The notes under the pieces are model-generated. The model was not told where the DNA came from. It did no database searches and worked only from the letters and a program-made list of their open reading frames with translations. The translations under genes and the position numbers were made by a program. Below, piece after piece: positions 22,942 to 37,679 of a stretch of 64,000 nt of DNA (position 1 is its first letter; each line of letters begins with the position of its first letter). The stretch is from Zeus faber (lineage: Eukaryota > Chordata > Actinopteri > Zeiformes > Zeidae). The DNA lies in NCBI GenBank assembly GCA_960531495.1, contig OY482866.1:1054001-1118000 (forward strand), in the 5' to 3' direction.

Positions 22942-24177
22942 TTGAAAGATTGAAATATTGAAAGAAAGAATGAAAGAAAGATTGAAAGATTGAAAGAAAG
23001 ATTGAAAGAAAGATTTAAAGAAAGATTGAAAGATTGAAAGAAACAAAGATTGAATTAAAGAATGAAAGAAAGATTGAAAGAAAGATTGGAAGAAAGAAAG
23101 ATTGAATGACTGAATGATTGAAAGAAAGACTGAAAGAAAGAATGACGGACAGAAAGATTGAAAGAAAGAATGAAAGAAAGATTGAAAAAAAGATTGAAAG
23201 ACTGAAAGAAAGAATGAAAGAAACATTGAAAGATTAAACAATTGAAAGAAAGATTGCAAGAAAAATGGAAAGAATGAAAGATTGAAATAATGATTGAAAG
23301 TTTGAAAGAAAGTTTGAAAGAGAGATTTAAACAAAGAAAGATTGAAAGTAAGAAAGATAGAAAGAATGAATGAAAGAAATATTGAAAGATTGAAAGAAAG
23401 AATGACAGAAAGATTGAAAGATTGAAATATTGAAAGAAAGATTGAATGTTTGAAAAAAGATTGAAAGTATTAAAGATCGAAAGAAATATTTAAAGAAAGA
23501 TTGAAAGATTGAAAGAAAGAATGAAAGATTAAACAATTGAAAGAAAGATTGGAAGAAAGATTGAAAAAAGAAATATTGAAAGAAAGAATGAAAGAAAGAT
23601 TGAAAGAAAGTTGGAAAGAAAGATTGAAAGAAAGAAAGATTGAAAGAAATAATGAAAGAAAGATTGAACGATTGGAAGAAATATTGAAAGATAGAAAAAT
23701 TGAAAGTAAGAACGATTGAAAGAAAGAATGAAAGAAAGATTGAAAGATTGAAAGAAAGAATGAAAGAAAGATTGAAAGATTGAAATATTGAAAGATAGAA
23801 TGAGAGAAAGATTGAAAGATTGAAAGAAAGATTGAAAGAAAGATTGAAAGATTGAAAGATTGAAAGAAAGATTGAATGTTTGAAAGAAAGATTGAAAGAA
23901 AGATTTAAAGAAAGAAAGATTGAAAGAAATATTGAAAGAAAGATTGAAAGATTGAAAGAAAGATTGAAAGATTGAAAGATTGAAATAATGATTGAAAGTT
24001 TGAAAGAAAGATTTAAAGAAAGAAAGATTGAAAGTAAGAAAGATTGAAAGAAATATTGAAAGAAAGATTGAAAGTTTGAAAGAAAGATTGAAAGAAAGAA
24101 TGAAAGAAATATTGAAAGAAAGATTGAAAAAAAGAAAGATTGAAAGAAAGATTGAAAGACTGAAGGAAAGAATGAAA
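22237..24177. repeat. Large duplicated segment B, copy 2
   Basis: Partner of 15,945-17,885 at an offset of 6,292 bp. It overlaps the right end of the 2,121-bp tandem pair, so duplications of different size are nested and their order can in principle be worked out. Boundaries are visual estimates. Confidence 0.75.
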
Positions 24178-27100
24178 GGAAGATTGAAAGAAAGATTGAA
24201 AGAAAGATTGAAAGAAAGAAAGATTGAAAGAAAGATTGAAAGATTGAAAGATTGAAAGAAAGAATGAAAAATTGAAAGAAAGAATGAAAGAAAAATTGAA
24301 AGAAAGAATGAAAGAATGAAAGAAAGATTGAAAGATTGAAAGAAATATTGAAAGAAAGAGAGAATGAAAGTAAGAAAGATTGAAAGAAAGATTGAAAGTA
24401 ATAAAGATTGAAAGAAAGAATGAAAGAAAAATTGAAAGATTGATAGATTGAAAGAAAGATTGAAAGAAAGATATAAAGAAAGATTGAAAGACTGAAAGAA
24501 AGAATGAATAAAAGAATTAAAGAAAGATTGAAAGATTGAAAGATTGAAAGAAAGATTGAAAGAAAGAAAGATTTATAGAAAGAATGAAAGAAAGATTGAA
24601 AAAAGAAAGAAAGATTGAAAGAAATATTGAAAGATTGAAAGAAAGAATGAAAGAAAGATTGAAAAAAGATTGAAAAAAAGAAAAATTGAAAGAAAGATTG
24701 AAAGAAATATTGAAAGTTCGAAGGAAAGAATGAAAGAAAGATGGAAAGAAAGATTGAATGAAAGAAAGATTGAAAGAAATATTGAAAGAAAGATTGAAAG
24801 AAATATTGAAAGAAAGATTGAAAGATTGAAAGAAAGAATGAAAGAAAGATTGAAAGATTGAAAGATTGAAAGAAAGAATGAAAGAAAGAGTGAAAGATTG
24901 AAAGAAAAATTGAAAGAAAGATTGAAAGATTGAAAGATTGAAAGAAAGATTTAAAGTTTGAAAGAAATATTGAAAGACTGAAAGAAAGATTGCAAGAAAG
25001 ATTGAAAAAAAAAAAGAAAGATTGAAAGATTCAATGAAAGAAAGATTGAAAGATTAAAAGAAAGAATGAAAGAAAGATTGAAAAATTGAAAGATTGAAAG
25101 AAAGACTAAAAGAAAGAAAGAACGATTGAAAGAAAGATTGAAAGAAAGATTGAAAGAAAGAAAGATTGTAAGAAAGAATGAAACAAAGATTGAAATAAAG
25201 AAAGAAAGAATGAAAGAATTAAAGAAAGATTGAAAGAAATATTGAAAGAAAGAATGAAAGAAAGATTGAAAGATTAAACAATTGAAAGAAAGATTGCAAG
25301 AAAGATTGAAAAAAGAAAGATTGAAAGAAATAATGAAAGAAAGATTGAACGATTGGAAGAAATATTGAAAGATAGAAAAATTGAAAGTAAGAAAGTTTGA
25401 AAGAAATAATGAAAGAAAGATGAAAGATTGAAAGAAAGAATGAAAGAAAGATTGAAAGATTGAAATATTGAAAGATAGAATGAAAGAAAGATTGAAAGAT
25501 TGAAAGAAAGATTGAAAGAAAGATTGAAAGATTGAAAGATTGAAAGAAAGATTGAATGTTTGAAAGAAAGATTGAAAGAAAGATTGAAAGAAAGAATGAA
25601 AGAAAGATTGAAAGATAGATGGAAAGAAAGATTGAAAGAAAGAAAGATTGAAAGAATAACAAAAGAAAGATTGAAAGAAAGAATGAAAGAAAGATTGAAA
25701 GATAGATTGAAAGAAAGATTGAAAGAAAGAAAGATTGAAAGAATAACAAAAGAAAGATTGAAAGATTGAAAGAAAGAATGAAAGAAAGATTGAAAGATTG
25801 AAATATTGAAAGAAAGAATGAAAGAAAGATTGAAAGATTGAAAGATTGAAATAAAGATTGAAAGTTTGAAAGAAAGATTGAAAGAAAGATTTAAAGAAAG
25901 AAAGATTGAAAGAAATATTGAAAGAAAGATTGAAAGATTGAAATATTGAAATAAAGAATGAAAGTTTGAAAGAAAGATTGAAAGAAAGTTTTAAAGAAAG
26001 AAAGATTGAAAGTAAAAAAGATTGAAAGAAATATTGAAAGAAAGATTGAAAGATTGAAAAAAAGAATAAAAGAAAGATTGAAAGAATGAAAGAAAGATTG
26101 AAATAAATAATGAAAGAAAGATTGAAAGAAGGAATGAAAGAATGAATGAAAGATTGAAAGATTGAAAGAAATATTGAAAGAAAGAACGATTGAAAGATTG
26201 AAAGAAAGAATGAAAGATTGAAAGAAAGATTGAAAGATTGAAAGAAAGATTGAAAAAATGAAAGATTGAAAGAAAGAATAAAAGAAAGATTGAAAGAACG
26301 ATTGAAAGATTGAAAGAAAGAATGAAAGAAAGATTAAAGGAAGGAATGAAAGAATGAAAGAAGGATTGAAAGATTGAAAGAAATATTGAAAGGAAGAAAG
26401 ATTGAAAGTAAGAAAGATTGAAAGATTTAAAAAAAGAATAAAAGAAAGATTGAAAGATTGAAAAAAAGATTGAATGAAATAATGAAAGAAAGATTGAAAG
26501 AAATAATGAAAGAAGGAATGAAAGAATGAAAGAAAGATTGAAAGAAATATTGAAAGTAAGAACGATTGAAAAAAAGAATGAATAAAAGATTGAAAGAAAG
26601 ATTGAAAAAAAGAAAGATTTAAAGAAATATTGAAAGAAAAATTTAAACAAAGATTGAAAGACTGAAAGAAAGATTGAAAGAAAGAATGAAAGAATGAAAG
26701 AATGAAAGAATGAAAGAATGAAAGAAAGATTGAAAGAAAGATTGAAAGAAAGAAAGATTGAAAGTCATATAAATTGAAAGAAAGAATGAAAGAAAGATTG
26801 AAAGATTAAATGATTGAAAGAAAGATTGAAAGAAATAATGAAAGAAAGATTGAAAGAAATAATGGAAGAAGGAATGAAAGAATGAAAGAAAGATTGAAAG
26901 AAATACTGAAAGTAAGAAAGATTGAAAAGAAGAATGAAAGAAAGATTGAAAGAAAGATGGAAAAAAAGAAAGATTGAAAGAAATATTGAAAGAAAAATTT
27001 AAAGAAAGATTGAAAGATTGAAAGATTGAAAGAAAGATTGAAAAAAAGAATAAAAGAAAGATTGAAAGATTGAAAGAAAGATTGAAAGAAAGAATGAAAG

Positions 27101-28593
27101 AAATATTGAAAGAAAGATTGAAAAAAAGAAAGATTGAAAGAAAGATTGAAAGACTGAAGGAAAGAATGAAAGGAAGATTGAAAGAAAGATTGAAAGAAAG
27201 ATTGAAAGAAAGAAAGATTGAAAGAAAGATTGAAAGATTGAAAGATTGAAAGAAAGAATGAAAAATTGAAAGAAAGAATGAAAGAACAATTGAAAGAAAG
27301 AATGAAAGAATGAAAGAAAGATTGAAAGATTGAAAGAAATATTGAAAGAAAGAGAGAATGAAAGTAAGAAAGATTGAAAGAAAGATTGAAAGTTATAAAG
27401 ATTGAAAGAAAGAATGAAAGAAAAATTGAAAGATTGATAGATTGAAAGAAAGATTGAAAGAAAGATATAAAGAAAGATTGAAAGACTGAAAGAAAGAATG
27501 AATAAAAGAATTAAAGAAAGATTGAAAGATTGAAAGATTGAAAGAAAGATTGAAAGAAAGAAAGATTTATAGAAAGAATGAAAGAAAGATTGAAAAAAGA
27601 AAGAAAGATTGAAAGAAATATTGAAAGATTGAAAGAAAGAATGAAAGAAAGATTGAAAAAAGATTGAAAAAAAGAAAAATTGAAAGAAAGATTGAAAGAA
27701 ATATTGAAAGTTCGAAGGAAAGAATGAAAGAAAGATGGAAAGAAAGATTGAATGAAAGAAAGATTGAAAGAAATATTGAAAGAAAGATTGAAAGAAATAT
27801 TGAAAGAAAGATTGAAAGATTGAAAGAAAGAATGAAAGAAAGATTGAAAGATTGAAAGATTGAAAGAAAGAATGAAAGAAAGAGTGAAAGATTGAAAGAA
27901 AAATTGAAAGAAAGATTGAAAGATTGAAAGATTGAAAGAAAGATTTAAAGTTTGAAAGAAATATTGAAAGACTGAAAGAAAGATTGCAAGAAAGATTAAA
28001 AAAAAAAAAGAAAGATTGAAAGATTCAATGAAAGAAAGATTGAAAGATTAAAAGAAAGAATGAAAGAAAGATTGAAAAATTGAAAGATTGAAAGAAAGAC
28101 TAAAAGAAAGAAAGAACGATTGAAAGAAAGATTGAAAGAAAGATTGAAAGAAAGAAAGATTGTAAGAAAGAATGAAACAAAGATTGAAATAAAGAAAGAA
28201 AGAATGAAAGAATTAAAGAAAGATTGAAAGAAATATTGAAAGAAAGAATGAAAGAAAGATTGAAAGATTAAACAATTGAAAGAAAGATTGCAAGAAAGAT
28301 TGAAAAAAGAAAGATTGAAAGAAATAATGAAAGAAAGATTGAACGATTGGAAGAAATATTGAAAGATAGAAAAATTGAAAGTAAGAAAGTTTGAAAGAAA
28401 TAATGAAAGAAAGATGAAAGATTGAAAGAAAGAATGAAAGAAAGATTGAAAGATTGAAATATTGAAAGATAGAATGAAAGAAAGATTGAAAGATTGAAAG
28501 AAAGATTGAAAGAAAGATTGAAAGATTGAAAGATTGAAAGAAAGATTGAATGTTTGAAAGAAAGATTGAAAGAAAGATTGAAAGAAAGAAAGA

Positions 28594-28779
28594 TTGAAAG
28601 AAAGAATGAAAGAAAGATTGAAAGATAGATGGAAAGAAAGATTGAAAGAAAGAAAGATTGAAAGAATAACAAAAGAAAGATTGAAAGAAAGAATGAAAGA
28701 AAGATTGAAAGATAGATTGAAAGAAAGATTGAAAGAAAGAAAGATTGAAAGAATAACAAAAGAAAGATTGAAAGATTGA
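28594..28779. repeat. Module with paired AGAATAACAAAAG phrases
   Basis: A 186-bp module recognisable by two AGAATAACAAAAG phrases about 80 bp apart. It occurs at 28,594, 31,801, 36,054 and 39,522, with a slightly different version at 25,560. With the 192-bp module it shows that the higher-order unit has a fixed internal order but variable length. Confidence 0.75.
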
Positions 28780-29929
28780 AAGAAAGAATGAAAGAAAGAT
28801 TGAAAGATTGAAATATTGAAAGAAAGAATGAAAGAAAGATTGAAAGATTGAAAGATTGAAATAAAGATTGAAAGTTTGAAAGAAAGATTGAAAGAAAGAT
28901 TTAAAGAAAGAAAGATTGAAAGAAATATTGAAAGAAAGATTGAAAGATTGAAATATTGAAATAAAGAATGAAAGTTTGAAAGAAAGATTGAAAGAAAGTT
29001 TTAAAGAAAGAAAGATTGAAAGTAAAAAAGATTGAAAGAAATATTGAAAGAAAGATTGAAAGATTGAAAAAAAGAATAAAAGAAAGATTGAAAGAATGAA
29101 AGAAAGATTGAAATAAATAATGAAAGAAAGATTGAAAGAAGGAATGAAAGAATGAATGAAAGATTGAAAGATTGAAAGAAATATTGAAAGAAAGAACGAT
29201 TGAAAGATTGAAAGAAAGAATGAAAGATTGAAAGAAAGATTGAAAGATTGAAAGAAAGATTGAAAAAATGAAAGATTGAAAGAAAGAATAAAAGAAAGAT
29301 TGAAAGAACGATTGAAAGATTGAAAGAAAGAATGAAAGAAAGATTAAAGGAAGGAATGAAAGAATGAAAGAAGGATTGAAAGATTGAAAGAAATATTGAA
29401 AGGAAGAAAGATTGAAAGTAAGAAAGATTGAAAGATTTAAAAAAAGAATAAAAGAAAGATTGAAAGATTGAAAAAAAGATTGAATGAAATAATGAAAGAA
29501 AGATTGAAAGAAATAATGAAAGAAGGAATGAAAGAATGAAAGAAAGATTGAAAGAAATATTGAAAGTAAGAACGATTGAAAAAAAGAATGAATAAAAGAT
29601 TGAAAGAAAGATTGAAAAAAAGAAAGATTTAAAGAAATATTGAAAGAAAAATTTAAACAAAGATTGAAAGACTGAAAGAAAGATTGAAAGAAAGAGTGAA
29701 AGAATGAAAGAATGAAAGAATGAAAGAAAGATTGAAAGAAAGATTGAAAGAAAGAAAGATTGAAAGTCATATAAATTGAAAGAAAGAATGAAAGAAAGAT
29801 TGAAAGATTAAATGATTGAAAGAAAGATTGAAAGAAATAATGAAAGAAAGATTGAAAGAAATAATGGAAGAAGGAATGAAAGAATGAAAGAAAGATTGAA
29901 AGAAATACTGAAAGTAAGAAAGATTGAAA

Positions 29930-32900
29930 GTAAGAAAGATTGAAAGATTGAAAAAAAGATTGAAAAAAAGAATAAAAGAAAGATTGAAAGATTGAAAGAA
30001 AGATTGAAAGAAATAATGAAAGAAAGATTGAAAGAAATAATGGAAGAAGGAATGAAAGAATGAAAGAAAGATTGAAAGAAATACTGAAAGTAAGAAAGAT
30101 TGAAAAGAAGAATGAAAGAAAGATTGAAAGAAAGATGGAAAAAAAGAAAGATTGAAAGAAATATTGAAAGAAAAATTTAAAGAAAGATTGAAAGATTGAA
30201 AGATTGAAAGAAAGATTGAAAAAAAGAATAAAAGAAAGATTGAAAGATTGAAAGAAAGATTGAAAGAAAGAATGAAAGAAATATTGAAAGAAAGATTGAA
30301 AAAAAGAAAGATTGAAAGAAAGATTGAAAGACTGAAGGAAAGAATGAAAGGAAGATTGAAAGAAAGATTGAAAGAAAGATTGAAAGAAAGAAAGATTGAA
30401 AGAAAGATTGAAAGATTGAAAGATTGAAAGAAAGAATGAAAAATTGAAAGAAAGAATGAAAGAACAATTGAAAGAAAGAATGAAAGAATGAAAGAAAGAT
30501 TGAAAGATTGAAAGAAATATTGAAAGAAAGAGAGAATGAAAGTAAGAAAGATTGAAAGAAAGATTGAAAGTAATAAAGATTGAAAGAAAGAATGAAAGAA
30601 AAATTGAAAGATTGATAGATTGAAAGAAAGATTGAAAGAAAGATATAAAGAAAGATTGAAAGACTGAAAGAAAGAATGAATAAAAGAATTAAAGAAAGAT
30701 TGAAAGATTGAAAGATTGAAAGAAAGATTGAAAGAAAGAAAGATTTATAGAAAGAATGAAAGAAAGATTGAAAAAAGAAAGAAAGATTGAAAGAAATATT
30801 GAAAGATTGAAAGAAAGAATGAAAGAAAGATTGAAAAAAGATTGAAAAAAAGAAAAATTGAAAGAAAGATTGAAAGAAATATTGAAAGTTCGAAGGAAAG
30901 AATGAAAGAAAGATGGAAAGAAAGATTGAATGAAAGAAAGATTGAAAGAAATATTGAAAGAAAGATTGAAAGAAATATTGAAAGAAAGATTGAAAGATTG
31001 AAAGAAAGAATGAAAGAAAGATTGAAAGATTGAAAGATTGAAAGAAAGAATGAAAGAAAGAGTGAAAGATTGAAAGAAAAATTGAAAGAAAGATTGAAAG
31101 ATTGAAAGATTGAAAGAAAGATTTAAAGTTTGAAAGAAATATTGAAAGACTGAAAGAAAGATTGCAAGAAAGATTGAAAAAAAAAAAGAAAGATTGAAAG
31201 ATTCAATGAAAGAAAGATTGAAAGATTAAAAGAAAGAATGAAAGAAAGATTGAAAAATTGAAAGATTGAAAGAAAGACTAAAAGAAAGAAAGAACGATTG
31301 AAAGAAAGATTGAAAGAAAGATTGAAAGAAAGAAAGATTGTAAGAAAGAATGAAACAAAGATTGAAATAAAGAAAGAAAGAATGAAAGAATTAAAGAAAG
31401 ATTGAAAGAAATATTGAAAGAAAGAATGAAAGAAAGATTGAAAGATTAAACAATTGAAAGGAAGTTTGAAAGAAAGATTGAAAGAACGATTTAAAGAAAG
31501 AAAGATTGAAAGTAAGAAAGATTGAAAGAAATAATGAAAGAAAGATTGAACGATTGGAAGAAATATTGAAAGATAGAAAAATTGAAAGTAAGAAAGTTTG
31601 AAAGAAATTATGAAAGAAAGATGAAAGATTGAAAGAAAGAATGAAAGAAAGATTGAAAGATTGAAATATTGAAAGATAGAATGAAAGAAAGATTGAAAGA
31701 TTGAAAGAAAGATTGAAAGAAAGATTGAAAGATTGAAAGATTGAAAGAAAGATTGAATGTTTGAAAGAAAGATTGAAAGAAAGATTGAAAGAAAGAAAGA
31801 TTGAAAGAAAGAATGAAAGAAAGATTGAAAGATAGATGGAAAGAAAGATTGAAAGAAAGAAAGATTGAAAGAATAACAAAAGAAAGATTGAAAGAAAGAA
31901 TGAAAGAAAGATTGAAAGATAGATTGAAAGAAAGATTGAAAGAAAGAAAGATTGAAAGAATAACAAAAGAAAGATTGAAAGATTGAAAGAAAGAATGAAA
32001 GAAAGATTGAAAGATTGAAATATTGAAAGAAAGAATGAAAGAAAGATTGAAAGATTGAAAGATTGAAATAAAGATTGAAAGTTTGAAAGAAAGATTGAAA
32101 GAAAGATTTAAAGAAAGAAAGATTGAAAGAAATATTGAAAGAAAGATTGAAAGATTGAAATATTGAAATAAAGAATGAAAGTTTGAAAGAAAGATTGAAA
32201 GAAAGTTTTAAAGAAAGAAAGATTGAAAGTAAAAAAGATTGAAAGAAATATTGAAAGAAAGATTGAAAGATTGAAAAAAAGAATAAAAGAAAGATTGAAA
32301 GAATGAAAGAAAGATTGAAATAAATAATGAAAGAAAGATTGAAAGAAGGAATGAAAGAATGAATGAAAGATTGAAAGATTGAAAGAAATATTGAAAGAAA
32401 GAACGATTGAAAGATTGAAAGAAAGAATGAAAGATTGAAAGAAAGATTGAAAGATTGAAAGAAAGATTGAAAAAATGAAAGATTGAAAGAAAGAATAAAA
32501 GAAAGATTGAAAGAACGATTGAAAGATTGAAAGAAAGAATGAAAGAAAGATTAAAGGAAGGAATGAAAGAATGAAAGAAGGATTGAAAGATTGAAAGAAA
32601 TATTGAAAGGAAGAAAGATTGAAAGTAAGAAAGATTGAAAGATTTAAAAAAAGAATAAAAGAAAGATTGAAAGATTGAAAAAAAGATTGAATGAAATAAT
32701 GAAAGAAAGATTGAAAGAAATAATGAAAGAAGGAATGAAAGAATGAAAGAAAGATTGAAAGAAATATTGAAAGTAAGAACGATTGAAAAAAAGAATGAAT
32801 AAAAGATTGAAAGAAAGATTAAAAAAAGAAAGATTTAAAGAAATATTGAAAGAAAAATTTAAACAAAGATTGAAAGACTGAAAGAAAGATTGAAAGAAAG

Positions 32901-35875
32901 AATGAAAGAATGAAAGAATGAAAGAATGAAAGAAAGATTGAAAGAAAGATTGAAAGAAAGAAAGATTGAAAGTCATATAAATTGAAAGAAAGAATGAAAG
33001 AAAGATTGAAAGATTAAATGATTGAAAGAAAGATTGAAAGAAATAATGAAAGAAAGATTGAAAGAAATAATGGAAGAAGGAATGAAAGAATGAAAGAAAG
33101 ATTGAAAGAAATACTGAAAGTAAGAAAGATTGAAAAGAAGAATGAAAGAAAGATTGAAAGAAAGATGGAAAAAAAGAAAGATTGAAAGAAATATTGAAAG
33201 AAAAATTTAAAGAAAGATTGAAAGATTGAAAGAAAGATTGAAAAAAAGAATAAAAGAAAGATTGAAAGATTGAAAGAAAGATTGAAATAAATAATGAAAG
33301 AAAGATTAAAGGAAGGAATGAAAGAATGAAAGAAAGATTGAAAGATTGAAAGAAATATTGAAAGAAAGAAAGATTGAAAGTAAGAAAGATTGAAAGATTG
33401 AAAAAAAGATTGAAAAAAAGAATAAAAGAAAGATTGAAAGATTGAAAGAAAGATTGAAATAAATAATGAAAGAAAGATTAAAGGAAGGAATGAAAGAATG
33501 AAAGAAAGATTGAAAGATTGAAAGAAATATTGAAAGTAAGAAAGATTGAAAAAAAGAATGAAAGAAAGATTGAAAGAAAGATTGAAAAAAGAAAGATTTG
33601 AAGAAATATTGAAAGAAAAATTTAAACAAAGATTGAAAGACTGAAAGAAAGATTGAAAGAAAGAATGAAAGAATGAAAGAATGAAAGAAAGATTGAAAGA
33701 AAGATTGAAAGAAAGAAAGATTGAAAGTCATATAAATTGAAAGAAAGAATGAAAGAAAGATTGAAAGAAAGAATGAAAGAAAGATTGAAAGAAAGAATGA
33801 AAGAATGAAAAAAAGATTTAAAGAATGAAAGAAAGATTGAAAGAAAGATTGAAAGAAAGAAAGATTGAAAGTCATTTAAATAGAAAGAAAGAATGAAAGA
33901 AAGATTGAACGATTGAAAGAAAGATTGAAATAAAGAAAGATTGAAAGAAAGGATGAAAGACAGATTGAAAGAAAGAATGAAAGAAAGATTGAAAGAAAGA
34001 ATGAAAGAATGAAAAAAAGATTTAAAGATTGAAAGAAATATTGAAAGAAAGAAAGATTGAAAGTAATAAAAATTGAAAGAAAGACTGAAAGAAAGATTGA
34101 AAGTAAGAAAGATTGAAAGAAAGATTGAAAGAAAGATTGATAGAAAGATTGAAAGATTGAAAGATTGAAAGAAAGATTGAAAAAAAGAATAAAAGAAAGA
34201 TTGAAAGATTGAAAGAAAGATTGAAATAAATAATGAAAGAAAGATTAAAGGAAGGAATGAAAGAATGAAATAAAGATTGAAAGATTGAAAGAAATATTGA
34301 AAGAAAGAAAGATTGAAAGTAAGAAAGATTGAAAGATTAAAAAAAAGAATAAAAGAAAGATTGAAAGATTGAAAAAAAGATTGAACGAAATAATGAAAGA
34401 AAGATTGAAAGAAATAATGAAAGAAGGAATGAAAGAATGAAAGAAAGATTGAAAGAAATATTGAAAGTAAGAAAGATTGAAAAAAAGAATGAAAGAAAGA
34501 TTGAAAGAAAGATTGAAAAAAAGAAAGATTTAAAGAAATATTGAAAGAAAAATTTAAACAAAGATTGAAAGACTGAAAGAAAGATTGAAAGAAAGAATGA
34601 AAGAATGAAAGAATGAAAGAAAGATTGAAAGAAAGAAAGATTGAAAGAAAGAATGAAAGACAGATTGAAAGAAAGAATGAAAGAAAGATTGAAAGAAAGA
34701 ATGAAAGAATGAAAAAAAGATTTAAAGATTGAAAGAAGTATTGAAAGAAAGAAAGATTGAAAGTAATACAAATTGAAAGAAAGACTGAAAGAAAGATTGA
34801 AAGTAAGAAAGATTGAAAGAAAGATTGAAAAGAAAGATTGATAGAAAGATTGAAAGATTGAAATATTGAAAGAAAGATTGAAAAAAACAATAAAAGAAAG
34901 ATTGAAAGATTGAAAGAAAGATTGAAATAAATAATGAAAGAAAGATTAAAGGAAGGAATGAAAGAATGAAAGAAAGATTGAAAGATTGAAAGAAATATTG
35001 AAAGAAAGAAAGATTGAAAGTAAGAAAGATTGAAAGATTGAAAAAAAGAATAAAAGAAAGATTGAAAGATTGAAAAAAAGATTGAAAGAAATAATGAAAG
35101 AAAGATTGAAAGAAATGATGAAAGAAGGAATGAAAGAATGAAAGAAAGATTGAAAGAAAGATTGAAAAAAAGAAAGATTTAAAGAAATATTGAAAGAAAA
35201 ATTTAAACAAAGATTGAAAGACTGAAAGAAAGATTGAAAGAAAGAATGAAAGAATGATAGAAAGATTGAAAGAAAGATTGAAAGAAAGAAAGATTGAAAG
35301 TCATATAAATTGAAAGAAAGAATGAAAGAAAGATTGAACGATTGAAAGAAAGATTGAAAGAAAGAAAGATTGAAAGAAAGAATGAAAGACAGATTGAAAG
35401 AAAGAATGAAAGAAAGATTGAAAGAAAGAATGAAAGAATGAAAAAAATGATTTAAAGATTGAAAGAAATATTGAAAGAAAGAAAGATTGAAAGTAATAAA
35501 AATTTAAAGAAAGAATGAAAGAAAGATTGAAAGAAAGATTGAAAGAAAGATTGAAAGAAAGATTGATAGAAAGATTGAAAGATTGAAAGATTGAAAGAAA
35601 GATTGAAAAAAAGAATAAAAGAAAGATTGAAAGAAGGAATGAAAGAATGAAAGAAAGATTGAAATAAATAATGAAAGAAAGATTGAAAGAAGGAATGAAA
35701 GAATGAAAGAAAGATTGAAAGATTGAAAGAAATATTGAAAGAAAGAACGATTGAAAGATTGAAAGAAAGAATGAAAGATTGAAAGAAAGATTGAAAAAAT
35801 GAAAGATTGACAGAAAGAATAAAAGAAAGATTGAAAGAACGATTGAAAGATTGAAAGAAAGAATGAAAGAAAGAT
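29930..35875. repeat. Large duplicated segment C, copy 1 (offset about 7.7 kb)
   Basis: About 5.9 kb recurring at 37,680-43,585. The offset falls in steps along the block, from about 7,751 bp (30,842 to 38,593) to 7,722 bp (33,306 to 41,028) to 7,710 bp (34,337 to 42,047), so a few small deletions separate otherwise near-identical copies. The match is lost near 35,876 (AAAGATGAAAG) against 43,586 (AAAGATTAAAG). Confidence 0.75.
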
Positions 35876-37679
35876 GAAAGATTGAAAGAAAGAATGAAAG
35901 AAAGATTGAAAGATTGAAATATTGAAAGATAGAATGAAAGAAAGATTGAAAGATTGAAAGAAAGATTGAAAGAAAGATTGAAAGATTGAAAGATTGAAAG
36001 AAAGATTGAATGTTTGAAAGAAAGATTGAAAGAAAGATTGAAAGAAAGAAAGATTGAAAGAAAGAATGAAAGAAAGATTGAAAGATAGATGGAAAGAAAG
36101 ATTGAAAGAAAGAAAGATTGAAAGAATAACAAAAGAAAGATTGAAAGAAAGAATGAAAGAAAGATTGAAAGATAGATTGAAAGAAAGATTGAAAGAAAGA
36201 AAGATTGAAAGAATAACAAAAGAAAGATTGAAAGATTGAAAGAAAGAATGAAAGAAAGATTGAAAGATTGAAATATTGAAAGAAAGAATGAAAGAAAGAT
36301 TGAAAGATTGAAAGATTGAAATAAAGATTGAAAGTTTGAAAGAAAGATTGAAAGAAAGATTTAAAGAAAGAAAGATTGAAAGAAATATTGAAAGAAAGAT
36401 TGAAAGATTGAAATATTGAAATAAAGAATGAAAGTTTGAAAGAAAGATTGAAAGAAAGTTTTAAAGAAAGAAAGATTGAAAGTAAAAAAGATTGAAAGAA
36501 ATATTGAAAGAAAGATTGAAAGATTGAAAAAAAGAATAAAAGAAAGATTGAAAGAATGAAAGAAAGATTGAAATAAATAATGAAAGAAAGATTGAAAGAA
36601 GGAATGAAAGAATGAATGAAAGATTGAAAGAAAGAATGAAAGATTGAAAGAAAGATTGAAAGATTGAAAGAAAGATTGAAAAAATGAAAGATTGAAAGAA
36701 AGAATAAAAGAAAGATTGAAAGAAAGAATGAAAGATTGAAAGAAAGATTGAAAGATTGAAAGAAAGATTGAAAAAATGAAAGATTGAAAGAAAGAATAAA
36801 AGAAAGATTGAAAGAACGATTGAAAGATTGAAAGAAAGAATGAAAGAAAGATTAAAGGAAGGAATGAAAGAATGAAAGAAGGATTGAAAGATTGAAAGAA
36901 ATATTGAAAGGAAGAAAGATTGAAAGTAAGAAAGATTGAAAGATTTAAAAAAAGAATAAAAGAAAGATTGAAAGATTGAAAAAAAGATTGAATGAAATAA
37001 TGAAAGAAAGATTGAAAGAAATAATGAAAGAAGGAATGAAAGAATGAAAGAAAGATTGAAAGAAATATTGAAAGTAAGAACGATTGAAAAAAAGAATGAA
37101 TAAAAGATTGAAAGAAAGATTGAAAAAAAGAAAGATTTAAAGAAATATTGAAAGAAAAATTTAAACAAAGATTGAAAGACTGAAAGAAAGATTGAAGAAA
37201 GAGTGAAAGAATGAAAGAATGAAAGAATGAAAGAAAGATTGAAAGAAAGATTGAAAGAAAGAAAGATTGAAAGTCATATAAATTGAAAGAAAGAATGAAA
37301 GAAAGATTGAAAGATTAAATGATTGAAAGAAAGATTGAAAGAAATAATGAAAGAAAGATTGAAAGAAATAATGGAAGAAGGAATGAAAGAATGAAAGAAA
37401 GATTGAAAGAAATACTGAAAGTAAGAAAGATTGAAAAGAAGAATGAAAGAAAGATTGAAAGAAAGATGGAAAAAAAGAAAGATTGAAAGAAATATTGAAA
37501 GAAAAATTTAAAGAAAGATTGAAAGATTGAAAGAAAGATTGAAAAAAAGAATAAAAGAAAGATTGAAAGATTGAAAGAAAGATTGAAATAAATAATGAAA
37601 GAAAGATTAAAGGAAGGAATGAAAGAATGAAAGAAAGATTGAAAGATTGAAAGAAATATTGAAAGAAAGAAAGATTGAA

